A DNA stretch of 64,000 nt from Poecilobothrus nobilitatus (GCA_947095535.1 OX352772.1:111005321-111069320); one strand, 5' to 3'; numbered from the stretch's first letter, positions 10,921 through 23,295 are shown. Notes: generated from the letters alone by a model not told the origin. Made by a program: numbers and translations.

Positions 10921-11099
10921 TAAAATAAAAATTAAATTAAAATTAAATAAAATTAAAAAGTAAAGTTAAGTTATTTTTTGTAAAAAGAAAAAAAAAGAAA
11001 AATTAAAAGGTGTTAAAACAAAATATTGTGTTTTTTTTTAATGTATGCGAAAATCGAATCTAAAATTCTTAATCAGGCTGACCATCATATTTCTCTTTA

Positions 11100-12625
11100 G
11101 ACTGATTGCGACAGATGTGGCATTGGATTTCTTAAGGAAATCGTAGGATGCCGCCACAGTGCTGTCATCGGCGAAACTATGGATTTTGGGTAGAGGAAAG
11201 TAAGTCATTGATAAAAATCAGAAAAAGAGTTGGAAATAAGGTAGAGCCTTGTGGAGCGCCAGCATTTATTTTAAAAGAGTCGGACAAGAAACTGTCGACA
11301 AGAACACAAATACGACAATTCGAGAGGAAATCCTCAATCCATTAGCAAAAGGAATTACCTAAATCAATAGCTTGAAATTTATTCAAAAAAGCAGAATGCC
11401 TTACTCGATCGAAGGCCTTTGAAATATCAAGAGCTACAACTTCAGATTCGCCTGAGCAATGAATGCTGGAATTGAGCTTTTCGCTGAGGTATGGTAAAAG
11501 GTCACCTGCCGTATTGGCGATCATTTAACATTCCCCTATTTTCAAGATATCTTATCAGCCTTCTATTTATTAAAATTTCCATAACTTTGGAAATGACCGA
11601 ATTAATAGCGATTGGTCGGTAATTGGAGGGGTTGGTTTTGTAACCTTTTTTAGGAATTGGGGAAACATATGCAATTTTCCATTGGCTTGGATATCTACCA
11701 GTCGAAAATGATAAAGAGAAAAGATTGCGTAGAGGTTTCGAAATCAGAGAGTCAATATGTCGAAGAACCATTGCAGAAATTGCATCAGAACCAGTTGACA
11801 TTTTGACATTCAGATTCTTCAGAACTTTCACTTCAGTACGAGTCCGAAAGTATACCCTTTGGAGAACTTTAATTCTAGTGGGATCAACCTAGAAGGTAAT
11901 ACTGGGCGAGATTGTACTGTAGGAGGGAGTGTGGAGTTTTCTGCAAAAGATTTTGCAAACCAATTTGCTTTGTCAACTGAATCTGAAATTATAGCATTAT
12001 TGTTATCAATCAGCGATGGAAAAGAGGATTTCCAAAGTGGTTCTTTACACTTTTCACAACTGTCCAAAAGGAACGGTTGCAGTGAGGGAGGTTGATTATT
12101 TTTCTTCTCAATCTTTGGTTGTAAAGAAACTTTTGTTAACTGATAACTCTCTTGCAATTGTTTCTGACCACTTTATAGCCTGCCAATGAAGAATCCGAAA
12201 CATTATCCTTATACATTTTGAAATACTTTTCCTTGGATTCGATTGCTTTTCTGCAGATGTCATTAAACCAAAGCTTGGATCAAGGTTTAATCGATTTATA
12301 AGAACTGGGAATTTCATTCCTAATATAATTGTTTTACTAATGGCATCTGCAGCAAGGCAACGTTCCTGTGTCGAAAACACATCGGCGTTGAACAAACAAT
12401 CAATGAACAAAAAACAATGAACAAACAATGTTCCTGTGAACAAACAATCGCCATAGCAGTTTCCAGCTCGTTAGCTTGAGGTGATCTGTAAGTAAAACAG
12501 AAAAAGATTGCAACATTTTTAACACGGAGTTTTACCCTAATATAATGAAAAATCGGGTTGGAGCATTTTAAATCGTGAAGAGTGTTAAAACCTAAATTAG
12601 ATCTTATATATAAAGCGACTCCTCG
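11100..12625 (-). pseudogene. LINE copy L1 (ORF2 endonuclease end to RT), fragmented
   Basis: Read on the minus strand from 12625 the pieces are: the end of an apurinic-like endonuclease (YRSPQANELETAMA near 12460), a linker, then RT with GSDAISAMVLRHIDS, NYRPIAINSVISKVMEILINR (11502-11831) and the VVALDISKAFDRVRHSAFL block (11342-11524). It ends in the region that normally carries the GVPQGSVLSP motif (about 11240). Several frame breaks are present. The same family recurs at 25911-27720, and a related one at 24104, 34074 and 57416. The RT type fits the Jockey/CR1 group of non-LTR elements; I cannot place it more finely. Confidence 0.8.
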
Positions 12626-13560
12626 GCGTGGAATAAAATATAAATAATTTATAAAATATAAAAAATAAATAAAATATAAAATATATATAATTTAATTTCA
12701 AGCTTAAAATAAGAAAAACATATACTATACATTGAACAAACTCAGATTGAAAAGAAATATTTATAAAATAACTAAAATAACTAGCAAAAATAGTAAAAAT
12801 TGTGACGGCACTAAAAACATGGCGAACATGACAAACGAAAATTCTGGTACAACAGGTTTTAGTACCTTATTGTACGCAGAAATAGTATGCCATATTTACC
12901 ACTCATTCAGTACAGGCAAAAACCTTTTCAAAACATAATTGTTTCTTATCCCACTTATATTGTTAGAATATAAGAAAATGAATAAGTAAATGAATGGAGC
13001 ATTAATTGATCTGATTAAAGAAAAAATGAGAAAGAAGAGAAAAACAAAATTAATTAAATAAAAGTGGGAGAAAAGGATAGTTAGTTAGCATGTGTATTTA
13101 TTTACAATTAATTATTATTTTGGTAAAAATTAAAATTAAGTTTTGAGATTGATTACAATTAATACCAATTGAAAATTAAAGATTAAAAAAAAAGAAAGTG
13201 ATACAAAAAATCTAATTTGCTGCAAAATTTGTAAATAAGTTATAATATAAGTTTTTTAAAAATCAAAAAAAATTTTGTAGTTAATTTGTAAGTTAAATTT
13301 AAAGTTAAGAGTATAAAATAAATAAAGTTTTTACAAAAAATATCCAAATATACTGATGTCCAAAAAACAGATGGCATATCAATACATATTTGGCATGGCA
13401 TATTTGTTTAAAATAATTCACACTTTATTTAAAAATTGTTAATTGTTTTGATTGTTAGTTTAGTTCAAGTTAATTAGAAATAATATTAAAATTAATTTAG
13501 TGACACAATTTGGCGTTTTACTTCTGTTTTTTAATTTTAATTTATATGATTTTGAGCACG
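12626..13560. other. AT-rich stretch, no gene; duplicated at 27740-28800
   Basis: No coding frame is convincing. The sequence is closely similar in the same orientation to 27740-28800; for example AACAAACTCAGATTGAA near 12733 recurs near 27800, and TAGTTAGTTAGC near 13078 recurs near 28136. It belongs to the large tandem duplication described in the findings. Confidence 0.7.
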
Positions 13561-14990
13561 ATTTATATTTTTTTCTATTTCTTCTTTGAAGCTTGCCAGT
13601 CAGTTTTAATGTTAGTGAGTTTTGTTTGGTATTCTGGGCTGGTTTTGTATTCTTTGCATTGATTTATGTACATTGAATGACTGCAGAATGGTCTGAGTCC
13701 AAATCTTGATTATCTTATAGGCTAATGAAGTTTGACGACACATTTTTGGTGATATAAAAATCTAGTAATTCAGGGATTTTATTTGTGTCAGTTGGCAAAT
13801 AGATTGGCTTGCCCGTATAATGATAGCTTCAATCCAACTTTCTAACAGCTTTTCTTAGATCTCTTTGGCGTATGATTTGCTGTTAACTACACTATTTGAA
13901 TTGAAAAGCTTAGAGGCTCTTGGAGTTTCGTAAGAATTCGTTTTCTTAGGCATCTCTTTTGGCACTAGAATGCGCCCCAAGGCAGTTAGTACATTTAGGT
14001 ACGACATTGTTTCCTTTGTCACAGCTTATTGTTAAGTGCGGATCGGGACATTTTACACTTTTATCTGGACGCTCACAAAACATTTTTGTGTGTTGAAACC
14101 TTTGACATATTTTACATTGGACAACTAGATTGTTTTTTCGAAGAGCCTCACTCTTATATGTTGAATATAATCAATTTTATAGATTTTATTTATATTCTCA
14201 GAATTCTCCAAATTTCACATGAACGGAGGAAGCCGTGCATTGGTTATCATACCATTTATCTTTTTTTTTTTGTTTTTTTATTAGCTACTTCTAGTATCTT
14301 AAATTCCTTGATTTCAAGTTGTTCTTTAATATTTTCTGGATGGCATGGAGAATGCGAGCCCCTAGCTATAACTTTTATTAGCCGGTCAACTTACTTTCAT
14401 ATGTATGCCACTCCAGTTTAGCATTATTTATTACCCCTAGTCAACTCCAATTATTCCGTTTCCTCTTCGACATTAACTTTTAACTGTTTATTGTTCCTCA
14501 TGTTAAATTAATTTTTCATTTAAATTTTATTTTAGACTTTTTCATGATTTTTTGCAACTGAGGATATTCTGCTATATTGTTTAATATAAACAGAGGTGAT
14601 TTATATTTCTTTAGTGTATTATTTTTTATTTTCAATTCAATATTTCTTCTTGTCATGTCTTGCCGTTGCTGACATCTTTGTCATTTCTTTTCTTTCTTTT
14701 AATTTTTTATTTTCTACGCCAAGTGTGCAAAATTTCACTTTTTAACTCTTTGAACAGATTTTCTAGCTCACTTATCCTTAAGTGAAACTCAACTTCTTCG
14801 TTCCTTAACAATTCACCAGTATTATCTTCATTGGATTTTTTCTGACTGTCATTTTTCGGCATAGTGGCATTTGTATAGTTGTTGTTGTGAATCATTTTTG
14901 TAGGTGACCTAGGAACCTTGCTATAAGAGGTTGAGGTCAGCCGGATAAAAGGTTGGATTTTTCAGCTAAGCTGAATTACCACCTGGGGTA
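13561..14990 (-). pseudogene. Jockey-like LINE copy J1: ORF1 and a short endonuclease remnant, with deletions
   Basis: On the minus strand the right part (14895 leftward) encodes the N-terminus of an ORF1 protein with a coiled-coil-like HLRISELENLFKELKSEIL segment. Further left (about 13980-14120) is a zinc-knuckle region, and 13565-13860 is a remnant of the ORF2 endonuclease. Compared with the paralogue at 28941-31800 this copy lacks about 1.0 kb at 13560 and about 0.6 kb at 13870. The plus-strand frame 14029-14421 is the antisense shadow of this ORF1. Jockey ORF1 is an RNA-binding chaperone and ORF2 an endonuclease/RT. Confidence 0.75.
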
Positions 14991-16138
14991 TTAATTCCTT
15001 TTGTCTTATTGAATCTATTTTTTTTTTGTTTTATTTCCAGTTTCCATGTTCTAGCTTCTGGAAACAAGTCCTATAACAGCAATACATGTTAATTTAAATT
15101 TAGAAATATTGAGGAGTTTGCACAAAATAAAAGGCGCTCTAATTTATAAAAAATATATATTTCCTTCACAAAATTGTATTTAGTTTTTTTTAAAACAAAA
15201 AACAAAACATAAAATTAAAAATCACAACTATATATCATCACAGCTGTATGCAACAGGTGCGAATATGACATAACTTTTATTTTTTTCTTAAAATTTTTAC
15301 ATTTTAAACCTGAGAACTTATTTCGAACGAAATTTTATTCCATACTTTGCCGATTTTCCTTTTTTTTGCTGAAAAGAAAGGTGACCTTTAAAAAATAATA
15401 GCAACTAATGTAAGGATAACAATTCCTCAAGGCCCAAGTTTATATGATTTTCAAAAATTATTAAATTATGTATTTGAGATACTTAAAGATAATTTATTCA
15501 GATACTTTAGATAATTTGTCAGTTTTATTTGTATACATCTCGTAATTTATACAGTGTAATAACTGCTCAAATCCTTGTCAAGACATAACAGGAACGCAAA
15601 TTGGATGGTTGTACAGTGGATTTTTGCTGAACATACAGCGTATTGTAGGAAATTTTATTTGTACTTTTAATAAACATAAACTAAATTTTTTTTAATTTCC
15701 TCCTGATTGGTTTTACGAAATGATTTGAAACAATGAATTCTTGTTTTCGGTCCAATTTGTGTTAATAAATTTTTTTCGTATTTATTGGTACTCTGAACAA
15801 AATTAGATAAAATTTCGGATGTCCAAAATTTTAAAAATATATCAATTGGCAATGGACTTTATATTCCAGATTTACTTCCAGCAAAAGAAAAATCTGGTAT
15901 TCTTTCAGTATCTGATGCCCAAATATGTCTTAAATTTTCTTCAGTATTTCATATATTTACTTCTTCACTCCTCTTCTTTCCACAGGTAAAACTGTAATCA
16001 GAAATGTTTTTACTACATTACGGTGCGGAGGTCTATTTTCTTTATCGATAATAATTATTGTGATTAATAACCGTTAAAAAAATTTACTAATCAGTGATTT
16101 TAATCATAAAAAAAAAAAGGGATTTTTAGTTACGCGAA
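14991..16138. other. AT-rich stretch, no gene; duplicated at 31900-33001
   Basis: No supported coding frame. Near-identical to 31900-33001 in the same orientation (shared phrase TGGATGGTTGTACAGTGGAT at 15603 and 32464). It lies between the 5' end of the Jockey-like LINE and the PHD-type ORF1 remnant. Confidence 0.7.
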
Positions 16139-16524
16139 ATGGCTTCGTGCCAAATGTTCAAATTAAAAATTAAAGGAGAAACAGGTATAGAATGAGCAGA
16201 TGTATGCAAAAAATTTTACCATGACGCACTAAAATGCTCGGGGTTTGATCATTCAACAGTGCACTGACTGAACTGACTGACTGACTTGAATTATAACATT
16301 AAGTTTATTTGTGACAACTGTATTCAATATATTCAAAACGTTGATATGGTTTCACTAAGCTTATTTGTGACGGCTGTATTCAATGTATTCAAAATGTTGA
16401 TATGGCTTTACAAAATATAGAAAGAGCGGTTGCACAAAATAATGATTATCTAAAGGATATAAAGAAAAATTTAACGGAATTTAAAAAAAACGAGAAAGAA
16501 ATGCTTGAACTGCAAGACAATTGA
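16139..16524 (+). pseudogene. LINE ORF1 remnant with PHD-like zinc finger (copy 1)
   Basis: Begins at the ATG at 16139. The first 40 codons spell a zinc-binding pattern (MASCQ..., then VCKKFYH, LKCSG, later FICDNCIQYI) with an in-frame TGA at codon 19 and a further stop and frame break. The tail, ALQNIERAVAQNNDYLKDIKKN, looks like a coiled coil. Cys/His spacing of this kind is found in PHD-finger ORF1 proteins of CR1-type LINEs, whose ORF1 is a nucleic-acid-binding partner of ORF2. No ORF2 of this element follows here. A second copy is at 33002. Family placement is inference. Confidence 0.55.
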
Positions 16525-17081
16525 AACGACCTTTTCTTTTTTTTTAAACTACATGAAGAGAAGGTGACCGTTGATATGCCCCAGGAAATAAAACCGAATC
16601 GGCTTTATTTCCCTTCCCATGCGAAAATTAAGCCGAAATCACGAGTTTTGAGAATTCAGCTTTATTACAGTTTTGAAAAGGAAATAAAGTCTAATGCCGT
16701 TGTGAGACAATAACTGTTAATCTCTTAACAAATTTTTAAAATATTTTGATTATTGTTGATTATTTCTATAATGTGAATTATTAAATGAATGGTCACTGTA
16801 TTATTTGACATGAAAAAAATTAAATGTTATTATGCAGAAAATAATACATAAACCTTGATTTAGAAACCGTAGAATCCCAATCTGAAATATTTCCTAATTT
16901 TTGGTTTTAAATACATATTTCAAAAATTTTAATATTTTCACTATTTATAGCTACATATTTTAGAAAAAGTGGATAACATTGATTTTGTAATAGAATATAA
17001 AATCCAAATACTTTCAACAACTACATTTATTTTCCATATTCTGGCAGACCTCGTGATCGAGGCCGCCAGGTGCGGGCGACT
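16525..17081. other. No gene; duplicated at 33331-33802
   Basis: Contains a GGAAATAAA...CGGCTTTATTTCC segment (about 16585-16690), which is also found at 33365 and, in partial and reversed form, near 36560-36620. Similarity to the paralogous copy stops at about 17026. After that a GC-rich stretch begins, which is the target of the retroelement insertion at 17086. Confidence 0.65.
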
Positions 17082-17085
17082 CGCG

Positions 17086-17791
17086 AGTTACGTCACAGTT
17101 GGTAACCCCAACCAAGATAGCAAGTAATTAACCTCCAATAAAAGATAAAACCCAATTTCATATTTATCAAATTTAAAATATAAGTATCTTATACAATAAA
17201 ACAATTTCACATTTCAATTTTCTTAATTTTGTTTTTGTTTTTATTCTTTTTAATTTCATACCAAAAATGTAATTAGCTACATTTTTGTTTACTAAGCATA
17301 ATTACGGTCAATTGCATTTGAACCACTTTTAATTTTCCTTTCTTTTAACCCAAAAGATATACATAGTATTAAAAATAAATATTAAATATGAAACTCAGCA
17401 CAATGACGTTGAATTGCACTTGAAATATATTTACTTTAAACGTTACATCATTGTGTTGTAAAATGAAACTAACTTATGGTGAAATTGTTTTACACAAAAT
17501 TCAGTACGAACATTTGTTTAAGAATTTATTGATTTTGTAATAAATAAAAAATTTCTTTTGTAATTCGGTACTGAATTTTGTTTCGAAAGATATTTTTTGA
17601 TTAGTTAGTATTAATTAGCATTAAGAAATTGTTTTTGTAAAATAAATACCTAATAAAAATATGAAAAAATTAAAATATAAAAAATGTTGAAAAAGTTAGT
17701 CTCAAGACCGTTTTCAAACTGTAAAGTTGAAAATTTAAAAATAAAATTTAAATACAAACTAAATATTAAAATAAAAATAAAACCGATAATT
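17086..17791 (+). repeat. 5' LTR of element 2 (706 bp)
   Basis: Starts AGTTACGTCACAGTTGG and ends ATAATT just before the primer site. It matches 23296-23811 along its length, except for roughly 190-200 bp (about 17475-17685) absent from the 3' LTR. Since both LTRs are identical at insertion, one has since gained or lost this block. Confidence 0.9.
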
Positions 17792-17802
17792 GGCGCAGTC
17801 GG
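17791..17802 (+). promoter_or_regulatory. Primer-binding site, tRNA-Ser type
   Basis: TGGCGCAGTCGG immediately follows the 5' LTR. This is the tRNA-Ser-complementary primer site known from 17.6/297/ZAM-type insect elements; it primes minus-strand cDNA synthesis. Confidence 0.8.
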
Positions 17803-18081
17803 TTAGTTCTAACTCAAAAGAGAATAGATCTAGTGAAATAAAAATCGAACCGAAAAAAAAAAATAAAAATAAAAATATAATTAAAAATACATAGATATTC
17901 TCGGATCCATGAACAGGAGATATGTACTCAAATCTCAGATATACTGAAGCAAGAGATAATAAAAGGATGTAGAAACAATCTTTGGTAACAAAAGAATATA
18001 AATTCAGAAAATATAGAAAAGAATTTTAGCGATATATATAGAAGGTATATAGGAAAAGGTAGAATAGGAATTTTTTCTGAA

Positions 18082-18808
18082 TTGGATGACCAGAAATACA
18101 ATATCGTACAAAGAAAGCTAATTGAGCTATATGGAAGCTTTCAAAATATAAATTTTGTTAGATGTAGTTATTTAGAGACTTTTAAACAGATACATAAGTA
18201 TCACAAAAACGAAACAGAACATACCGGTATAAACGAAAATTACGAAGGCTTGAAAAAAGTCATATATTTTCCAAAATTAAAAAACTATATTAAAAAATAT
18301 ATTAATAATTGCGATATATGTAGCCGGGTCAAATATGACAGAAAACCAATAAAAAAGAAATTCGAATTGACAGAAACACCTAAAGATATTAAAGAAATTA
18401 TATATACATATGGACATATACACAACAAAATTTTTTACATTTATAGACCGTTTTTCTAAATATGCTACCGCTTTCCACTTAAATGATAGAAATAATCAAA
18501 CTATAATAGAAAAACTTAGGGAATTTAAATCAAATAGAGGGTATTTCAAGAAACTAATCACCGATAAAGAATTCAAGAGTATTAATATTAAAAATTTCCT
18601 TAAAGACGAACAAATTAAACTCCACTTAGAAAAATCTAACAACCACACTGGAAATTCTGACATTGAACTCTTACACAATACAATTAGCGGAAAAATTAGA
18701 GTTTTAGGTATTATTAATAAAGAACTTAATGTTATTGAAAAGAAGGTAGAATGTAAACCAACGGTTTTTAAAAGCGCTCATTTCCAAAACACAATACAAA
18801 CTGTTTAG
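18082..18808 (+). pseudogene. pol: Integrase fragment of element 2, one frameshift
   Basis: Only integrase survives from pol. The zinc-binding domain (H-x-x-x-x-H about 18200, then CDICSRVKYDRKPI about 18315) lies in the frame 18082-18459. The catalytic core lies in an overlapping frame from 18410, with the first Asp in MDIYTT (18413), the second in LITDKEF and the Glu in NSDIELLHNT, so the D,D,E residues are all present but split by a frame change near 18405. It is closely similar to the integrase of element 1 (shared YxRKPIKxKF and TETP phrases). The 5' boundary joins leader sequence directly, showing a large internal deletion. Confidence 0.85.
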
Positions 18809-18839
18809 AAATTGTGACTTGCACAAAAATTTGAAAATG

Positions 18840-20060
18840 TAAAAATTAAATTTAAGAAATTTTTTGTAATAAGAAAATATGTGAAAATAGGACTTTTCTG
18901 GAATTTTGAAGGGCTGTAACTCCGGAACCCTTTATAACTAAAAAAAATCGTTAACACACGTAAAAATATATTATTGAACCTTTAATTTTCATGTCTTGCC
19001 GAAGAAAAATTTTAACAGGTGCCTAAGGTGTCTAAAAATAGCAAATTTTCAATTTTTGAGGCGTAATAACTCTGAAAGAGAGGGCGCTACCAAAAAGTTT
19101 TCTGAGAAAACTTATACTAATTCTAAAAGTTCTTTCTTGTCTCAAAATTTCAGGTTCCTATCTAAAGGGGTGCCGGAGTTATGAAAAAAGAAATTTCATG
19201 CAAAATGTGGTTTTCACATAACAGTAAATTTAAATAGTAAATTACAAAATATTACATAATTTTGATACTGTTTCATATAGATAATAAAATCGATCTTCTG
19301 GCGGTTTTAGATTGCAAAACTATTACGCAGAGCCTGAGATATATACATTTGAAAATGTGGTTTTTTCGAAATTTTGAAGAGCTGCAACTTTGGAATCCTT
19401 TACAACTAAAATAAACCTTAAACACACGTAAAAATATATTACTGTAGCTTTAATTTTTATATCTTGCAGAAATAAAATGTGTACAGGTTCCTAAGTTACA
19501 AGTGTTTAAAAATAGCAAATTTTCAATTTTTAAGCCCTAATAGCTCATAAACAGGGGGTGATCCAAAAAAATTTTCTGAGCAAACTTATACTAATTCTAA
19601 AAGTTCTTTCTTGCCTCAAAATTTCAAGCCTTTATCTTACAGCGTGCCGGAGTTATGAAAGTAGAAAAATCATGCAAAATTTGGTTTTCACATAACGGTA
19701 AATTTAAATACTAAATTTAAAAAACTTGTATAATTTTGATATTAATTTACAAAGTTAAAAAAAATACCTGTCGAATAGCGTTTTCAGATTGAAAAAATCT
19801 GAAGAAGAACATAAGATATATGCATTTAAAAATAGAGCTTTTTCAAAGTTTAAGGGGCTGTAGCTCCATAATGGGTGGGGCTACATGAAAAAGTTGTTCC
19901 ACAAAATTATTTTTTTTATGAGACCTACCCATGGTTAAAATTTTTTTCTCTATCTTTAACGGTGTAGAAGTTTTGTAAACAGACGGACGGACAGAGTGAA
20001 ACTAATAAGCACATTTTTTCAAATTTTTTTTGGAAATGTGCTAAAAATGTATAAAGCAAT
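18840..20060. mobile_element. mini-me-like repeat with about 470-bp tandem units, between integrase and env
   Basis: The phrase GGGCTGTAACTCCGG and its variants occur at about 18908, 19377 and 19853, giving tandem units of about 470 bp (two and a partial third). Each unit also contains CACATAACRGTAAATTTAA. The right end has a short GACGGACGGAC block (about 19980) and the end phrase AATGTGCTAAAAATG. The same terminal phrase, reversed, is seen at 56830. The units resemble the arms of 3505-4347 and 21137-22534, so these form one superfamily. Confidence 0.7.
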
Positions 20061-21136
20061 TGAGTGGTATAACAACAATTAAGAAAAACCTATTAATATT
20101 CAAGAAGGTAATTGTAATTAAAAACAAAATTTATAATTCGTTGCTAACAGAAAAATCTAGATATCTAAATAAACTTAATTCAAAAGGAGAAAATTACCGA
20201 AAGCAGAACTGAAGGTTATATAAAAAACTATAAGAGTGTTAGACATAAGGAACAACCTAAATTCAAGGAACATATACAAGGAACATACATAAATAAGCAA
20301 CAACCTAAGCTAGAAAATATACATACTTTAAACATTAAAAGAAATTGTAAATTTTCAGGTAAAATTAATATTGACAATCTTCCTAACGCTATTAACAATA
20401 CCGACGCCAACCCAGGCCCATCTCACATTTGAAAAGATCACATTTGATCAGACTTGGGATATACAGAAATCAAAGTGGAGAATATAGAATTAGTAAAAAG
20501 TTATAATACAATCCTACATATCATTAATCCTAAAGAAATTTCAGAAATATTAAATAATTTAGAAGATAATATAAATTTATCAAATATACAAAATAAACTT
20601 ATTTTAACTCATCAATTAAATGTCGCTAAAAATAAGATTAAACCTTTAATTCCACACAGACACAAACGGGGTCTAGTAAATTTCGTTGGTACTGTTCAAA
20701 AATGGCCGTATTGTACAATGGACGATTCTGATTGACAAGAAATTGAAGATAATGACCATAACGCAATATCTAATTTAAACATGCAAATTCGAATTAACAA
20801 TAATTTCAATAACACTTTTATTAAGCTTAACCAAATTATCGAAAATGACAGATCCTTAATTAATAACAAATCCTTAATTAATAATGACATCGAGACCCAA
20901 TACACAACAATATACAATTATTTACTCTACACAGATTTTGCACTAAAAATCAAAATTATACAAGATAACATTGAACACATTCAAGACAATATAGCTTCCG
21001 CTATACTAGGAATAATATACAATAATATATTACTAACAAATGAAGAAATTTTAGAATTTTAGAATATTTAGAAATTGATTTTAATAAATTGCAAAGCATT
21101 AAATCACATTAATTGATAATAAAGAAAACATTGTTT

Positions 21137-22534
21137 ATACCCGTCCGATAAGTATCGGGTATAATAAAATTACTCCTCCGTTTGTAACACCTCGAAATAA
21201 GCGAGCTAGATATACTTTCAAAGGTATGGATCGGATCCGTTCTTTCGTCCGTCCGTCCGTCAGCACGTTAATTCAAAAACTAAGAAAGCTAGAATCTTGA
21301 AATTTACACAAAATATTGTGGGAGCAATTCTTAGGTTGAGTTCCGACCAAAACTTCGGGTAGCTCCCGAACAACTAACTTTTAGATCTCCACAATTTTTT
21401 TTGAAATAAAGCCATGAAATTTTAACTGCTGATAGATATCATACACATATTAATTTTATGACTATACTAATTTTTCTGTAGTCCCACCCGTTAAGGAGCT
21501 ACAGCCCCCCAAAGCTTCCAAAAATCTCTATATTTAAATTGTTATAACACAAGCTCTATAAGGTATAATATCTTCAATCTGAAAATTCCAAACGATAGGT
21601 GCAATAATGAACTTTACAAGCATGTACATAATAAATATATACTTGTGTTAAACGGTGTCTTAATTTACCGTTATGCGAAACTGAATTATTGCAAAATCCT
21701 TTAACCCTTCTATCTTCTAAATGGTTTAAGTTGGAAACTTGAAATTTTGACAGAAGTTAGATCTTTGAAATTAAGTCTAAGTATGAGTCATTTCAGAAAT
21801 TTTTTGTGTATCACCCCCCGTTTAGAAGCTGTAAGGGGTCAATAACTGAAAATTTCCTATTTTTCTAAGATCTAACTTCTGTCAAAATTTCAAGTTTCCA
21901 ACTTTAACCGTTTAGAAGATAGAAGGGTTAAAGGATTTTGCAAAATTTGAGTTTCGCATAACGGTAAATTAAGACACCGTATGCCACAAATATATATTTA
22001 TTGTATATACACTTTTAAAGCTAATGAAAGTAGTAATCGTTTGGCGTTTTCAAAATGAAGATATACCTTATACAACTTGTGCTATAACAATTTAAATATA
22101 GAGCTTTTTTGAAGCTTTGGGGAGCTGTAGCTCCGTAACGGGTGGGGCTACAAAAAAAAGTTATTAAAAATAAAATTAAAATTTTTGTGAGATCTATCAG
22201 CAGTTAAAATTTCATAGCTCTATTTCAAAAAAAATGTCGTGATCTAAAAGTTAGGTGTTCGAGAGCTACCCTAAGTTTTGGTCCAAACTCAACCAAAAAA
22301 AATAGGGAACCTACAAATTACTCCAAGAATATTTTGTGTAAATTTCAAGATTCTAGCTTTCTTAGTTTTTGAGTTAGCGTGCTGACGGACGGACGGACGG
22401 ACGGACGGACATGGCTCAAAAGTCTTAGAATTTTTTTCTGATCCGATCCATACCTTTGAAGGTATATCTAGCTCGCTTATTTCGAGGTGTTACAAACGGA
22501 GGAGTAATTTTATTATACCCGATCCTATCGTACG
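21137..22534. mobile_element. Inverted dimer (foldback) of the mini-me-like repeat inside env
   Basis: The left arm (about 21137-21865) begins TATACCCGTCCGATA and carries GGTATGGATCGGATCCG and a CGTCCGTCCGTCCGTC block. The right arm (about 21868-22534) is its reverse complement, with a (GGAC)n block near 22390-22412 and the end GATCCTATCGTACGGGTATAA. Matching inner landmarks are TAACCCTTCTATCTTCTAAA (about 21709) and its complement near 21920. Each arm corresponds to the single copy at 3505-4347. No coding capacity. The whole segment would fold into a hairpin of more than 600 bp per arm. Confidence 0.88.
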
Positions 22535-22636
22535 GGTATAAAAATAATATTGTAAGCAGAGAGACAGGCTGTGAACATACTAACGTTTCGTACGGGTATC
22601 TAAGAGTTGACAAAGGCAACTGTATTTTTTCTCGTT
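22535..22636 (+). repeat. Terminal module also found at the ends of the 250-2888 element
   Basis: Runs from GTAAGCAGAGAGACAGGC to TTTTTTCTCGTTTTG and is about 95 percent identical by eye to the reverse complement of 248-345. It joins the inverted dimer to the resumed env sequence, so it either belongs to the dimer or is an older insertion of its own. Confidence 0.75.
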
Positions 22637-23295
22637 TTGTAATTAAAATACCAAATGAAACAATCATTGTTCCAATAACTCTATTAATTTCAATAGGGAA
22701 TAAGTTACATAATGAACTAATGTTTGAACACCAAAGAATTGTAAAATATGACAATAAAAATTTTAATTTTGAAAATAAAAAAGATATAAAGGATTTTGTA
22801 ATACCAAAAAACTGCATTTTCAAAGAAAATTGTTTAAAAATTTTTAATAATGTACCAAAAATAATTGTTTTAAAAATAGGATTAATTTTAGCAAAATTCA
22901 GATTAATGTAAATTTTAATAATAGTTGAGATGAACGAAAATTCAAAATAAATGGAAATTACCTCTTTAATTTTAATAATTGTTCAATAAATTTAAATGAA
23001 ACAGTTTTTAATAGTAATTTAAGAGAATTCAAACAAAGTTTTATGATATCAAATTATGTAAATGTAAATCAAAAAATCAATGAAAATATCAGTTTCAATA
23101 ATATAATACAAGTAAAAAATATTGAGGATATAAAAGAATTTAAATATCATAAAAATAATTATTAAATTTATTTAAGTCTCATAATTTTTATAATTTTAAC
23201 AATAATTAGCATAACCATATTTTTATTAATATTCTTTAAAAAATTAAGATATTTAAATTTGCGACTCGGGAGAGTCTTAATCTCAAAGAGGGAGG

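Larger units (their letters stand above)
20330..23290 (+). pseudogene. env: env of element 2, frameshifted and split by an inverted repeat
   Basis: A hydrophobic leader-like segment lies at about 20365-20420, followed by a frame change near 20450. The open part 20454-20735 includes a furin-type site RHKR (20658-20669) followed at once by a Gly-rich fusion-peptide-like GLVNFVGT. A stop at 20733-20735 precedes a helical Asn/Ile-rich segment (20781-21062). The reading is then broken by 1.5 kb of inserted repeat (21137-22636) and resumes at about 22637. A transmembrane helix lies at about 23175-23250, just before the purine tract and 3' LTR. The organisation matches insect errantivirus Env. The protein cannot be made intact. 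Confidence 0.75.

Noticed and set aside
11148..12095. Plus-strand frames across LINE copy L1
   Set aside because: Antisense to clear RT motifs on the minus strand.
22425..22911. Frames of 132 and 151 codons on both strands
   Set aside because: They run from the foldback repeat into env sequence; only the env part from about 22637 is meaningful.
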